Source of the DNA: Balanoglossus misakiensis
Lineage: Eukaryota > Hemichordata
Direction of reading: 5' to 3'
Length of the DNA: 64,000 nt
NCBI GenBank assembly: GCA_040954595.2
Contig: CM082577.2
Coordinates: 7,254,001 to 7,318,000, forward strand
Positions 42,079 to 56,100 of the stretch are shown here, one piece after another (the stretch's first letter is position 1; each line of letters starts with the position of its first letter). The translations under genes were made by a program, and so were the position numbers. The notes beneath the pieces were generated by a model. The model saw nothing but the letters and a program-made list of their open reading frames with translations, was not told the DNA's origin and ran no database searches.

Positions 42079-43414
42079 CTGTTGCCTGGTAACTTCTTGT
42101 ACTTCGCGAGGACATCACTGATCGTGACGCCGCTTCCCGTCGAACCGAACACATTGTCCAACCTGGTGTTCTTGTCCCACACGATGACGTCCTTGTACTT
42201 GAAGTACTGAATTCTGTGCCTGGGAATGGCCAACACCTGGTGGTCCAGCGAGGCCAAGTTGTTGGTCCAGTCGAACGCACCGAAAGAATTCTCAATGACG
42301 CCCAGGAATCGATCTAAATAACCAACAGTCATGCGTTTTGCTGGGAGGCGTCTATCCCATAATATCCTGGAGATGACATCGTCTGCTGTCTTCATGGGGG
42401 GTTTCTTCTTATCAATGTCGGCATCATCATCCTTGGCGACGTCGGTTTTCTTCGTCTTCTCAGGATGAACCAGCTGATCACCCTCCTTCACTTCATGAAC
42501 CATCTTGACAGCTCCCGGACCGTCGTGCCTGTTCTTACATTTATCACCAAATCTACATTTACCCTGTAAGTGGAACTGACATACTGGCGTCTCTTCCGGT
42601 TTCTCTGCATCTGTTGCCATGGTGATATCCTCACTCTGCATCCTGCCGTCAAGCCAGTCCTGCGCATACTGTATCAGCGTGTAAATCATGGCAGTGCCTT
42701 TGTTTTGCTGAGCAATTTCATAGATCTCTGTGCACAGACCATCGAGCATTTCGTCTGAAATTCTGCTCCCATCTTTGGCGTCTATGTCAACTCTTGGGGG
42801 AGTGTTTGGATAGGTATCTGAGAAAGGATGATAGAAAAATATCGTTTGAATAATCTCTCATGTAACATAAATATCTGCATTAACAGTCTGAAGGCCAAAA
42901 TCTTTAGTGAAACCTGTTCCGCACCAGCAGTATACTGCCCTCACAAGGCCATTTTGAATTATTTGTGAAACTGGCACATGAAATATACTCTCTCACATGA
43001 AGGTCTTTATTTTAAAATTATTCTCTGTATACAGCGTAATGTCGTGATCCCAACCCCAAAATAGGGTGTACTACCAATAATGATCCCACTTGAGTTGTGA
43101 AGTTACTTTACAACATCAAATTATTAAACTCTCAAGCAAATTTATCGGAGTAGGGGTAGGTTGTGTTGGCATTCGCATAACTGCAGCTTGACCTGGCTGA
43201 TCGTGCCTTCATGCCAGCTACTAGGGAACTAAATGTTTTTCTTACCTTTGAGACTGAATATAAGTGATACCTCAGTATCCCTCAATGAGATCTGAACCTT
43301 GTTGCTATAGCAACCACTAGTGTTTACAAGATGCTCAAACTCCTCGCCATATATAGATTGTAACGCCTGTATTTCCTGGTTTTGCTCTTCGAGACTGTTA
43401 CCTCCCTCCGCCAT
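41304..43414 (-). CDS. LENG9: LENG9-like RNA-end protein: RWD, CCCH zinc finger, MJ1316, 2H phosphoesterase
   Basis: Exon 1 is 43246-43414 (ATG at 43414, donor GTAAGA) and exon 2 is 41304-42817 (acceptor CTTTCTCAG, stop TAA). They are phase 1 and total 1683 nt, giving 560 residues. Residues about 8-115 form an RWD domain, with EQNQEIQALQSIYGEEF at the start and the diagnostic YPNTPP across the splice. A CCCH finger follows (C136-x7-C144-x5-C150-x3-H154), then the MJ1316/DUF504 domain (about 200-285, with TADDVISRILWD and IQYFKYKDVIVWD). A run of 22 Asp (304-325) separates this from a C-terminal AKAP7/LigT-type 2H domain with both HxT motifs (HLT at 406-408, HMT at 495-497). CCCH, MJ1316 and 2H in this order identify the LENG9 family. 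2H domains hydrolyse or form 2',3'-cyclic phosphates, and MJ1316 is proposed to recognise such RNA ends, so a role in RNA-end processing is inferred. Start codon and phase are secure. Confidence 0.93.
42012..42077. repeat. Coding trinucleotide repeat encoding 22 Asp
   Basis: Twenty-two perfect ATC units on the plus strand are read as GAT (Asp) in the minus-strand LENG9-like frame. The tract bridges the MJ1316 and 2H domains. Because every codon is identical, it is likely length-polymorphic. Confidence 0.97.
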
Positions 43415-44162
43415 GATCAGATCGAGCTTGGGATATTACAGGTGTCAAATCTGAAGAGGAGTGAGATTGGTGTTTGTACTTGGATTAATTATGATTCAGT
43501 GACTGGGCAAATCGAGGCGATATCAACGCTTTTCTATCTCTTGCATGCATGTCTTTCAAACACTGCAAATGTAATCATATTCCGTGCAGGCTCCCATGGA
43601 AGCAAAAGTATATGATCAGCGATTCCCCTGTAATTCATTTCATCAGCATTGCACTTGATCGGAGAGCGCAGATCCGAACTAAACTGTATGAATAATGAAA
43701 GTTGGCCCAAACTGACACTGGCATGAACATGAGGATTTTGACTGTTTCTCGATCGGTCACGAACGCTACTTACCTATTAAGCCTTCCGTAGTTTAAGTTT
43801 TCGCAGCTTCCAAATCTGTATCTTTGGTGAATCTAACCTGGGGTTTTATTCTCCTTCGAAGTGACCCACACATTGCCCTTTCTTGTGCAATCCCAAACAG
43901 TATGACGTCAAAGTGCCAAAAATAGCAATGAACTTTGACCTGGAATCCTCCCGTTTTGAAGCCAACCTAAGGGGCCTTGAAACCCCTCCTCCCAGGTAGA
44001 GAGAGAATGGTGGTTGCGAAAATGGCGGTGCAGTGAGTGACATACTCAACAAGTTCAGGAAAATATCTCGTTTCGTGACATTCGCGTAGTACTTCTAGAC
44101 GGAAAAGGGACTGTGTTCTCGCCCGAGTCATCTTAAGGACCTTGTTTCAAGCGCTGGACAAA
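43415..44162. promoter_or_regulatory. Divergent intergenic (bidirectional promoter) region
   Basis: Only 748 bases separate the start codons of the minus-strand LENG9-like gene and the plus-strand tweety gene. Both 5' UTRs and core promoters must fit here unless upstream noncoding exons exist. I saw no clear TATA box for either gene, which would fit a housekeeping-type bidirectional promoter. Confidence 0.5.
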
Positions 44163-47100
44163 ATGGAAACGTATAACTACACAGCAACTTGGCTGGCGGA
44201 ATGGTTTAACGACTGGCCGCGAGTGTTGATATCGAAAGGATTCGAGGAAGTCAACTCCAGCTCAACGTTTATACCCGATTCGTACGATTATTTAGAGGTA
44301 GGTTTTGCCGTGCGTTCGGGCTGAGTTTGGACCCGTGTATACATTTCAAAATGAGGGGGAACGAGCATCATGTTGTATCTCTCCGAGCGAGTAGAGTCCA
44401 GAAAATGTTCAATGGATTTGTTTCAAAATACGTGTTCATACAAACACGGTCGGGTACAAAATCCATATGAACAACAGTCAACACGAGACTTTGTGTACAC
44501 ACTACACACTGTTGATAAGAGACAAGACTTGTGAAGAACACAAGTTTACTGTGTTTAATTTCTTCCTTCCTGGAGAGTTTTTCTTTGCAAAATATTAGCT
44601 CCCTAACATTAGCCCAAACACTTAACTTTTTGATTGATAATGATAGTGATAAGACACGTACCAAAATCGTATGAAATGTACAGCAGTGGACTGTAACAGT
44701 TCAGCGTTCCTTCTTTGTAAACGAACGAACGAACTGTTATGCCTCATACTTCTTCTCGTTCGTTTTTCCTATGCACACTGAGGGGATAAAGTTTAGTACA
44801 CTTAAAAAATAAGTTAATTAAAGCTACAATTAGAGTACAAAAGAAGGTGTTAATTTATTTATTTTCATTTTCACAACCTTTTTGTTTTTAGTTTGACAGG
44901 GATCTGACAGTGACAGCACATGTGTGCCTTGAAGAGTATACTCTAGTACGTTTATGCGTGCTACATACCGTATGCTTTGTTTATTTGAGACAAAAAAAAA
45001 CATTCTTAGTATATTTCTTGTATATTTAGAATACAGAAAATATTGAAAAATTGATTTTGAAACATAAGCAATTGGACTAATTAACAGATCAAACGACATC
45101 AACCAGTGAGGGACCCACTTGCAGATAGTGGTGGCATTCCTGATTTTCTTTGCCTTTAGTGTTGTATTGTAAATCGTTGTCCTTCGCTCTGTTTGGGAAA
45201 ATCGTCATTGTAAAGGCAGACGACGGTTGGAAAGATTGCTTTGTGTCTAGCAGAATATTAGGCAGTGACTCTCCAGTGACTATATCGCCTGGAGTTGTAC
45301 TTTCAATCTCATAATTATTCAGTGAACATTTTGCCTTGTTCAAGCTAGCCGGCCTTTTGTCTGAATGCGCTCGTCATGATGTCGCCACGGTTAAAGAGAT
45401 GACAGTCATCTCTAGTCTACGAGTACTTTTGAACAAGACACAAATTACTGTAGTTATTTATTTGCTCTTGAAGGGACATTTTCTTGCATTTTAGACTTAG
45501 ATTTTCCTGAAGGTCTTGCACAGGATTGGCCAGTGGAGCTGTATACCAGCATGTGATTGACGAGAGGGAAAATATCCATTGCTTTAAAAGATGGTTACTC
45601 ATTCAACAAAGACGGTGACTACTGTCTTTGTTGAATGAATAACCATCTTTTTCTGTGGAACTCAGATGCCTTGAAGCTGACTGTGGATCATATCTTCCGC
45701 TGGTAGATCCAGATTTTTGTTGTTAAACTGCAGTGTTGTTCTAAATCTGAGACTCAAATTTCTACTAAGCGATGGTCAGATCCTTGGCTAGCACTAGCAG
45801 TATAGTTAAAATGTGAGACTCCAGCACATCATGAAAGGATAGTGAAGTCAAGATGATAAATATTTTTACTAAGCGTAACGATGACGAGGATCAAACCGCA
45901 GATTTATGCTGAAAAGGGGAATAAACCGACACGCTGGCCAGCATAAACAGCCATCTTTTGTGTGCTGAAAAGAATACACTTACTACACAGCAGCTGTAAG
46001 TGTCTGTTGAGCTTAGCTTGTCTGATATTTGATCAATCTAAACAGGCGATGTCCCTGGAAATTTAAGGTGACCTTCTGAAGACCTTGCCGAATTTTCAGT
46101 GTGCCAGATGTTTGCTTTTAGGAAGTCTCCAAACATGTATTATATTTCTGTAGGATTTTATGTTGACTGAAGAGAAAAGCAAATAGGCATTAGGATCGTA
46201 AAGAATTGCATTTGCTAGGCATCTGATTTATTTAGAATTACAGTTATGTTGACCGATACATTTTACCAAATAACCATATTTGATCTTCGTGTGTTCTAGA
46301 TTTTCAGTTATCTATTGGGATAATTTTTTGTTCAAATAAAAAAAATGTTGAATGAGTTATGTTTTCAAGAGTGGTATTCTAATAGGAAATTCCTGTAGTC
46401 AAATTGTGTACACATTATTTGATGGAGTGCAAAGCTTACAGGCTCTAAGGTGAGAGCGATGTGTTTGCTTTGTGTGGTGAACAGAGCATTGGGAGCAGTC
46501 TGATCACCAATACAAAATATCAATTGCATTGAGCCATTGCATTGTGGGAAGGGTGACTGAAATGATGCTGTGACTTAATTAGTATGACTTTGATATCATC
46601 TCAGCTGGACCAATCGGCAGTCAGAAATGCTGCACATACCGCTCCACAAATATGATTTGATCATGAATTCTTATTTCCATAGATGCTGGCCTCTGCTGGA
46701 AACATCCCCAACCATAATTATATCATCACTAATCTCACAGTTTTGAGTGAAAAATTATGTATACTCATATCGGTTAAATCATGTTGGTGATGAATTTTTG
46801 GAAAAAATCATAATAACTGACAATTACATAGGAAATGCTGCGTAAATTTCTAACTCTGCTGGTAGAGAATAGCACAAATATAACACATATTTGAAGAGAT
46901 ACCACAAATAGGCAAGCATAGGTATCATCTCATTAGGAAATAACAATCGTACCCCCTACAGGAAACGTAGTCTTATCTCTACTTCAACTTCAAGACATCT
47001 GACAAACTTCACGCATGTCAAGATGGTGCATGGGCATCGCTCATTTAATTAACCCTGATAGGCCGATGACATCTTTGTCTGTTTATGTCCTCAACAACAA

Positions 47101-50100
47101 GGGCTACAACGTGACCTTGAAAGCCGAAGTTCGAGAAGCCATACCAGGAAATCCTTTGTAAAACAAGATACCCCTGAGATGAATTGATACGTCATCTGAG
47201 AGTTCGGAGTAGGAAGCTTTGAAGTCATACCCAACATGCACCGGGAAAGTTTGTGGACATTTGTGGCGATAGCAGAGGTGCAGATGAAGCTCAAAGGTCA
47301 AAAGTAGTTTGCATCATTGAAAGATAACCTGCACAATAGTCTGCCTGTGCAGATGCCTCATTCGGTCGGATTTGATTGAAGGTTTGCTGTCCTACTGCAT
47401 CCATTTACTTTGAACATACACCAGAATATCGAGTCAGTCTGTTTTTGTAGCTATTTTCCCCCAATGTCATGTCAAACTACTAGTATTTGCTGAACATAAA
47501 GACAAGCAGGAGAATGCCAATGTTGACATTTTCAAGTTTAATTGATGGACATCAGATTCCTTTGTGATGAATTTAATAGGTGGGGTTAGTTATACATGAA
47601 TGTAAACAGTGTGGATTACTGGTGTTATGAATGCACAGCCCTCTTTGTTAGCTCAATGGGTAGCCTGATTGCAAGTTCAGTAGCTTATCTGCTGTGGAAC
47701 TTGAAAGGCACAATATTCAAGAAAGTGAAATACATTCGAGATGTGTTTAAAGGATAATCACACAGTTTGATTGCTGAAATCCTTCAACTCGATGGTTAAG
47801 AAATTTGACATTTAAGGTTATCAAGAAATTACCAATAGGGGTTAGTGTGTGTTATAGGGAACTCCATAGCCTAGTACCTCGCCGTATTTTGTCCGCTTTG
47901 ACGGCTAGATACTAGGCAAGATCTGTTCTGGATGTAAAGAGATTTCCCCTTGGAACCATGGATGTGTTCAGTTTTGTGGCTATATCCATCCAACAGCTGT
48001 CTCCAACATGTTCAGCAGATTTTGCATTGTATTCTTTCAAGGTCAATAGGGCACATACTGGTCTGGTTACACTTCACAGACTGATGGCAGAGCGTATCCC
48101 AGTTCCCCAATTTCACCCCTCCTGGTTCCCCGAGGCTATGAAAGAGGCACATTCCCTAACTATGTGGGTTCTGTGCAATTATTTGTAATGTCGGTTCAAC
48201 ACTGAGAAAGTGTATTTGGTTTGCTCATTGTGTGATCCTTCAAAGTATCAACATGGACAGTATATTGCTGCATCTTTTGGCTTTTAATGTCTGGTCTGTC
48301 TCGTAGCAGGTACACCACATTTGAACAAGATAATAATTATATAGTGTCTACATGATTCTTCTGGATGGGTTTGTGCATAGAATTCGTAGCTTTGACAGAC
48401 TGAATCATATCTAAACCTCTCTCCAGTGCAGTTTGAAACGTCCCTTGTCATTGGCCAGGCCAGACCTTTAAAAGTTTAATTGTACTAGGAAATGAAGGTT
48501 ACAGGGCTAAATGGTTCTGTATCAACAGCATGCCAAGCAGCCAGCTACTCGTGAAACGCCTGTGTTTGTGGATATCATTGGAACGAGACACTGTTGAACG
48601 CAATCAGCACCGGATGAATAAAGTCATAATACAGTGAATGTGTGGCCTCAGGCAAGTCCAACAAACATTCCCAATGAAATGGAAAGAGATTAAAAGGGTT
48701 AAGGCTTTCATTATAATGACATACTGGCTGGTTTTTACTCCTCCTTTTGCCTTGAAACGGAATTTGACTGCACATCTGTTCAGAGTCTTCACTCTTGGTA
48801 ATATTGATCCCGGTGAGCCGTGCATTATCAGTCAATGCTCTGAAGCAATTTAGAATGCTCTTTAAAAAGTGATAGGGCCATCCAAAGGCATCCATTTTCC
48901 GTCTTGCCATTACAGAGTTGGATTGTGAGGACACTGTCAGGCAGACAAGAAGTGAGAGTTTTGTCTCAATAGAACGCTGGATATTCATGATTTGTTTGTC
49001 TTAACCAGTTTGAATGAAAATTGGTTAAAAAAAGTAGGGATCAAAATAGCAAATTTTGGGGTTTTGTAATGACGAAGTCAATGTACATTTTGCTTAACTC
49101 TGTCGTGAAGATGGGTAGGGACTGTTTACTTAACCAGTATATAAAAATCTTTTCATGGTAAACCTGTAAATTCTCACACATACATGTCCATGTATTATTA
49201 ATACCCCCCCCCCCCCATTTTTTTTTCGTCTTCTGTCATATGAACTCTCGACTGTAAACTTTCTGTGGCAGAGGCTCTTTGACCTGTCCCCTACGGCAAA
49301 TACTTGTTAAATGGCAGTGAGATCGGTTCCATTCAACGAGCTTGCACAAAGAAACACTCCAATATGGCATGTGTCGGAGGTGACAATGGCTGCAAAGAAT
49401 ACTTGTCTGCACCACCCGCCATTTATTACAACAAAACCGCTGCGACCAATCCAAGTGGTCTTTTAGGTCTTTGGTTTCCAAGCATTTGACAACCGCATTG
49501 TGTAACTGGGGGCTTATCGGTACTTTGCGGGAGAAATAGCCACTTGGCCGGCCAGTGGCAAACATTGGCTGCAGAGCAGAGCCGAGCTGAGCAGACACAC
49601 TGTGGTTTCCTTAGACTGTTTTGAGTCCAGTGTTGAATAAGTTGTCAAGCTGGTTGCATGTAAATGTTCTTTTTTCCCCTTTGTCGGCCCAACGTCCATG
49701 ATTTTTAGTGCAACTGCCAATAGCAATGCCTTTGTCATAAACAGTAACACCATGTATGTTCAAATCAAACCTGGATGCTCGGGATATTTTCAAATGACCT
49801 CTATGGTTAGCGGTCACACCACCATGGTTTCTTTTCATGCTTGGTAAAGCTGGTTTCATGCGGGACTGAGATCATAATCTGCATTAATGTTGCGGCAGGA
49901 AATTGTTCAAAATTTTATGTTTCTGTTTTACCTGTGGTTCATACCGGTGTTTCGTTAAATAGCTGTGACTCGAAAGTTTACACTTGGTAGAATAAGTCAT
50001 GCGAGTTTCGATACAATGTAGGTGGGGACAGGTCATCACATTATTCCTATACTTATACCTGAAGTGAGAATGCTGGCCTTATGCCAATACACACGAGTGG

Positions 50101-53100
50101 GCTTGACCAGGCCCGCAATTAGTACATTTTAGTGGTCAATTTATCACAGGATGAATATATCTTGTTCTGACCACCGTTTCCTGCGTTTCGGAACAGCCTT
50201 CTCCTGTGGCCCAGTCAGAAGACATGGGCTAATTGGATAGTTCTGTGATCCAATTAAAATACAATGGGATATGCTCACTCACAACCGTGAAATCCCCTCA
50301 TCAGCCATCTTGCTGCCCAAATTTTAGCACTCTGTCAATCAGTCGAGGGGGAAGAAGAATTTTCCTTATCTCTAAAATCAAATTGGCTAGGGCAGACCTG
50401 AAACCAGAGGGTCTGAAACCAACCGAGTATTTACACTGTATGATGTCATTTGTCATAAATTTTTCAATTGTTGATTCCCTTTCAATGTTTGTTAACCACT
50501 AGTACCTATGAAAGCTTAGCAGAAGTTCTAGTAACGCATTTCAAACAAACTTTGTCCAGTCTGAAACATTTTAACCGCCTGTCAGATGTAGTCGATTATC
50601 ACTGTCTGTCTGAGTGCCGTACTGTAATTGCACACCTGACGCCAGCTAGATAACTAGACAGTGTTAACTTCAGTGTCGCATCATTACCTGAAACCATTCA
50701 TTTTGACTTTTTTTTTTTCCTGTGTAGAACATTACTCATTTACTGGCTATCAAATACTGTTCTTATCTTTCTTGGGTGAGATCATCTTCATGTGTGTACA
50801 TGTATCACAATATCTGTCGTTCCGAACAAAACATTATAATTTGCAGATTCATTAGAAAATGTGACAGCTATAGTAAGTATTAACTATTTAGCATTGTTCA
50901 TGTGACATTAAATCAGGGAAATTACAATGGATGAATAATGAGTCTGGTCCTCTCTCCTGGTGACGAGTTCCATCTGAATAAGTCATAGTTTGGACTAGTC
51001 GTAAGTCACATTATATTACTGCCCACTGTGGTTGACATGTTTTAAAGGCCCTTGCTGAGTCGCAACCCTGGAGAAAGAAGTCGTGGTTTTCACCTCCGAC
51101 CCAAGCACCTGTGACTTTAACGAGGATAAACTGTATTAAATTAAGGCATTCATTTTGCCGATCATTTGTGCATTTAACGGCCTTATTTTCTCAAATCGTG
51201 CGTTGAATATTTGCGACAAAGTGGAACTGACATGGGTGGCACAACATGTACCTGGAGAATACTGATGAGGCAAATCACTGCGAAATCTATTGGTACGTTT
51301 AAATTATTTCTCACACTGTTCAAAAAAACATAAGCAACGTAAAGTGGAACATCAGTCAGTGGTGAATACATTCCCGGATGTTCTGTTCACCACAAATATT
51401 CCTGTTACTCATAAACAGAGGACTAGACTCAGGTAGAACTGTCGGATGGGTCACTCAAAACTTACTGAATGTCATGCATATGTGAGTGTAAACCAACTGC
51501 TCTTTTCTCTACACGTTAGCTATCACTTTGTACTGAATACTGTCTACGTGCGAGGAATAGAATTCCCAACATGGCAGATGGCCAATAGGATGGAGAGAGA
51601 AAGACTGCATTTCTCTGTCCGGGAGATCTGAAAAAGCACTCTGTGCCCTTGTGTCTCAAGGGATTCATTTGAATGTATAGAAGGCCCATCATTGTGGTGA
51701 AGAGCTTTGAATGTACATCTGAAATGCATTGTGATGCTGTTGCATAAATTTCCTGTGGCAGTGTGGCCCAACAGCCTGTGGTGTCATCGCATGCGCCTTG
51801 GTGGGTAGTCTTATCCGCACTCCCCATAGATATGTTGGCGCTTCACACAACACAAACAGGGCAATGCAGCTCTTGCCGTGAAAAGGCCCGTTTATCAATC
51901 TGTCATTCCAGAGCCTTAGCTTTCGTCGGTCGACAGTGTCATTTAACTGGCCAATTTTTATAAGTGCACGCTGTACATTCCTCTATTTCTCAGTTCAGGC
52001 CATAAACTGAGACGAAAATTGGATTTGGTCAAGTGTTTGTCCATGTTGGATAATGGTTTAAATATGGAAAGCGAGTTCATGAAATATCGCCATTGTTAGG
52101 CAACCTCCTTTGAGAATAGCGCAGCAGCTATTCTAATGGCAAGCAATTAATAATTTTGGTAATGGAATTTGGGCGATGTTTTCCTCATGAGGATACGGCG
52201 TCTAATCAGTACCACAGTTGGTATTGTGTGCTGCGCGGTATTGCACACGATTTTCCTGTTTTGTATACAAGTCACACTCTGTGAAAGTGAAACAAGTTTG
52301 AGTAATGATTGAAATGAGTTCAAAGTAGAGATAAAATTGTCATTTAGGTAAATACATGTAAGAGTTGCAGAAAGAATAATTCGCCTGTCATGCTACAAAG
52401 GTACCAGTACATGTATGTACTGTTGATGAGAACTGTTAACTTCGTAAAAAAACCAATGCAATGCACAGTAGTAACAGACAAAATACCTTTATGATATAAC
52501 ATTGAATATATGACATTCTGATTTATTGAGGAAAATTCCATTCCATTTATTGTGGAAAAATTTGCCTAGTATTTGTATATTATTCTAAAAGTTTACATAA
52601 GTATTTGTCAAGAATAATATTAACAGTAGTAATTAGTATATATTTGATTAGTTTAGAAGGTAACTTGCAAATCTACAACATTTCAGAAACGTGAGAAAAA
52701 TGTTTCAATTTCCCCAGGCTATGTTCAACTTAATGGAGCCATATAAGAAACTGGCCGAGAAAGAACTGAGCTGCTGTGGTTTTAGGAGGCCATGAAATGT
52801 AATTTTAGAAGGCAAATGCTACCGGTTTCATTGGACAATTCTTGAAAAGTTCATCCTTACTGTCACCTTGACCTAGATATCTGCCCTGTGCCATTTTTAT
52901 ATCAAAAACCATAAATTATATTATCCCGAGTCATATCGCAAGTCGTAATATGCTCTTCCGTGCTCCTTGTATTTCATGGTTTGGTGACTTTTATAGCTTC
53001 TTCTGACTGGCCGGCATCTGGGAAGGAAATAGTGTGGTCAGTTTTAAAGAGAAAACGGCACATTGGCACATCTGCATTGAAGTGAAGGCCACCGGTATTG

Positions 53101-56100
53101 GTGGTTTGTACATCTCCATTTTGCTGCTGCGTTCATGATGAAACGTTTAGGTGGATATTTACAAAGAGAGTTTAATTGGGTTCAGTGAACTGTGAAGATA
53201 TCAATTCTGGCTGGCTGACAATTCTGCCCTGTCTGTTTTCATTGCATCAGAGAACTTAATTAGCCCTGCCACCCTGAGCTTCCCCAAGTATGTAAACAAT
53301 GAGCATGGTTGAAATGACAAGGAAACAAACTGTCGTATGCTTGGTGCGTGTAATGGGTATGGGAAAGAAAATCACTCCATGCTAATTAGGCCCCGGATCA
53401 ACAAACTCCCCAGGATACAGTTGTTTCCAGCAGATTTTGACAAAAAGCGAATCACACCAAGTCGCACTGTTCTCGAACTGTAGGCCAGATGGTTTGAAAC
53501 AAAGCGTGAAACATCCATTGTCATGACATGGCTTAGAATCTAAGCCATACCATGACAATGGAAGTTGCAGGTTACCGTATTGTGGTCTTGGTGTTGGCAT
53601 ATTTAACTGGTCCCCTAATCAATTACCTGTACATATTAACCGGTATCAATTTACAAGAGTTTTGTTTGCGTAGCCCTGCATGTAAATGTACATTGTAATT
53701 TTTTTGTATAGAATGATTTGGGTTATGGCATCCTAGTCACTGTGCCAGTATGACTATGAGGTGTTGTAAGTACCTGTACTGTTGTTAGATGTACTTTGCA
53801 TGTAAAGGTATTGAAGTGACACAAAGTCTGTACAATGTCATGTACACTTGAAGACTTTTGCGTTTGAAAAAATTGATGTAATTTTTGATATCTTTAAACT
53901 ACAGCAACAGCCAAGACGATATTATGTTGGACTGTATCCTCAAGACAGGTTCTTATATTTGATCAACACTTTTTAGCCCCGTGAAATAATCTCATGCACA
54001 TCTGCTCAGACACTGTCTCCTCATTATATAACAGATACATGTAGACACCACATTGTTAGCAGTGGACTACTGCAAATAATGCAGTGAGGTTGTTTTGCTG
54101 TGCATTTTGGCTGTATTCCCATCTCTTTTTGAACAAAGGCACTCTTTATAGTCTTACATACTAAGATTTTACATCCAACGCTGTCAAGGGGAAATTGCAA
54201 CCGCATTACATGTAGCATCCCTTGTAATTGCTTTTAGAGCAGTGCTTTCATCCAAGCCATCAAACAGTTATGCAAAGTAGCGCTTTCCATTCTGGAGCTA
54301 TGCATATTGCTACGCATCCCAAGGTCAATGATGCAAATTAATGGTGAGGCTGATGCATTCATTGATCACAGTGATGGAGTGAACTGAGTGAGGGAACTTG
54401 TCTGATCACAACTGAACCCAGTGACCTCTTTTGTATTGCCTCCAACCTCTCAGGGGAGGTGTAAATTAGCGAGATGTGACAGTTACTGCTATCTGGTGGA
54501 AAGATTGCAATCATCGTTGCTTTTTGTTCTCTCACATTGGAGGACTGTATAGTTCGACCTTGACTGGACATTTTATGAATAACATATTCTTATGAAACCG
54601 GATATTAAGCATAATTTAATCTGTATGTGCAGCAGCCAATGAATTCTAAGGGACTGAATTCCTGACAATGCACAACTTACATGATAACGATGCAGATGAG
54701 ATCTTTGTGTATGGAACAGTTCAACACGTAATATCATGCTGAAAGATACCATCAACAGACGCCCCTGATCTTCACACTAGATATTATGTTTTGAATGGAC
54801 CATTAACTCTGGGGATTATTTGTATCATGTCACATACATGTAGTTTAAGGACATCCACATTGTACCATTTCAAGAGAATGATGATTTCACCAATTGAACA
54901 GAAGCCAGGACTGTTTTGAAGCCATCTCCATGGTTCTGCGCTTGGGCTTCCCTAGCACGAGCAAAATTCAACCGCTTTGTACGGTACCATCAAAGGTTTC
55001 TCGGGCGACGCACTGCATTTCAATAATGTTTTTCCTGAATCAGCTGTATTGGGATTTTGTCCATGATGCGAAGAGAATTGCTTTTGACAAAAGCCGTTCA
55101 TTGAAATTAACTAACAGCCTGCTATTTTGATCGTTTCATCCCGGCCCGATACTCGGCCTGCAGTCATCCCATGAAAGTCTCTGCCAGAAAAATAATTCAC
55201 AACTGATGTCAATTGAAAGCAAAGTGAATGTAAAGAGTCTTGCCCAACAAATATCGCCTATTTTTTAAAAGCAAACGAAAGAGAAAATACGAGAATTTCA
55301 ATCAAATCTACAGACAGCCTTAGGCTGTAAAGATTAACTGAATGACTTTAATGGCATGCGATTCAAAGTGCTCCACCTGGCTGATCTTTTGCCTTTTATC
55401 TTTTTTTTCCCATTCATATTTTCTTTAAGTGAGATTCAAAGCCCCAATAGCTTTTACTTAACTATTTGTTAGCTTTTGTTTTAACTCCTCTCGCTCGTTC
55501 AAATCCCTAAAAGCATGATGGAGAGTCCAATATTTAGCTGTCAACAATGCTCACATTTGTTTACGCTTAGCAATATTATTGTTGATGATCAATTTTTTTT
55601 TTGTGGGGGGAATAGAAACTGAGTTGTGAATATTGCCTCGAATGTATTTCCCCCCAGGATTTTATTAACAAAATTATGAAGTGTAGTAAATCAATGTTGA
55701 ATCAAGTGTGTGGTTAGAAATAATGGTCATTCAGGCAAAGAAAAAAACTACATGTAATGTTATTATATACTTGTAGTGTAACCAATGCTCAAGTGTGCAG
55801 TATCAAGATATAGCCCTAAATGTTTGTCTTCTTCACTGTACAATGGTTATCGACTATACAGGGTACAGTATGTGTATCTGTTATAATGAGGTCAATAAAG
55901 CATCCATCCACATGAAACTGTGTTGGGGCCAATTGACTTGGACAAGTACTAGTAGCGTTTCCTGACATACGAAGTAGTATCAAATGATAAAATTGTGAGT
56001 TCAGTGTGCAGAATTGGGGACGTCCAGCGGCTGTTAGTAGAGATAACATTATCGTAGGAACGTAACTTTATCGCAGTAACGTTAGTCTTGCGAGATTGTT

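Noticed and set aside
41379-42092. 237-codon plus-strand frame
   Set aside because: It is the antisense shadow of the LENG9-like gene and includes its repeat as poly-Ile; it matches no family.
48575-48988. 137-codon minus-strand frame in the tweety intron
   Set aside because: No domain, ordinary composition, and not flanked by supporting exons.
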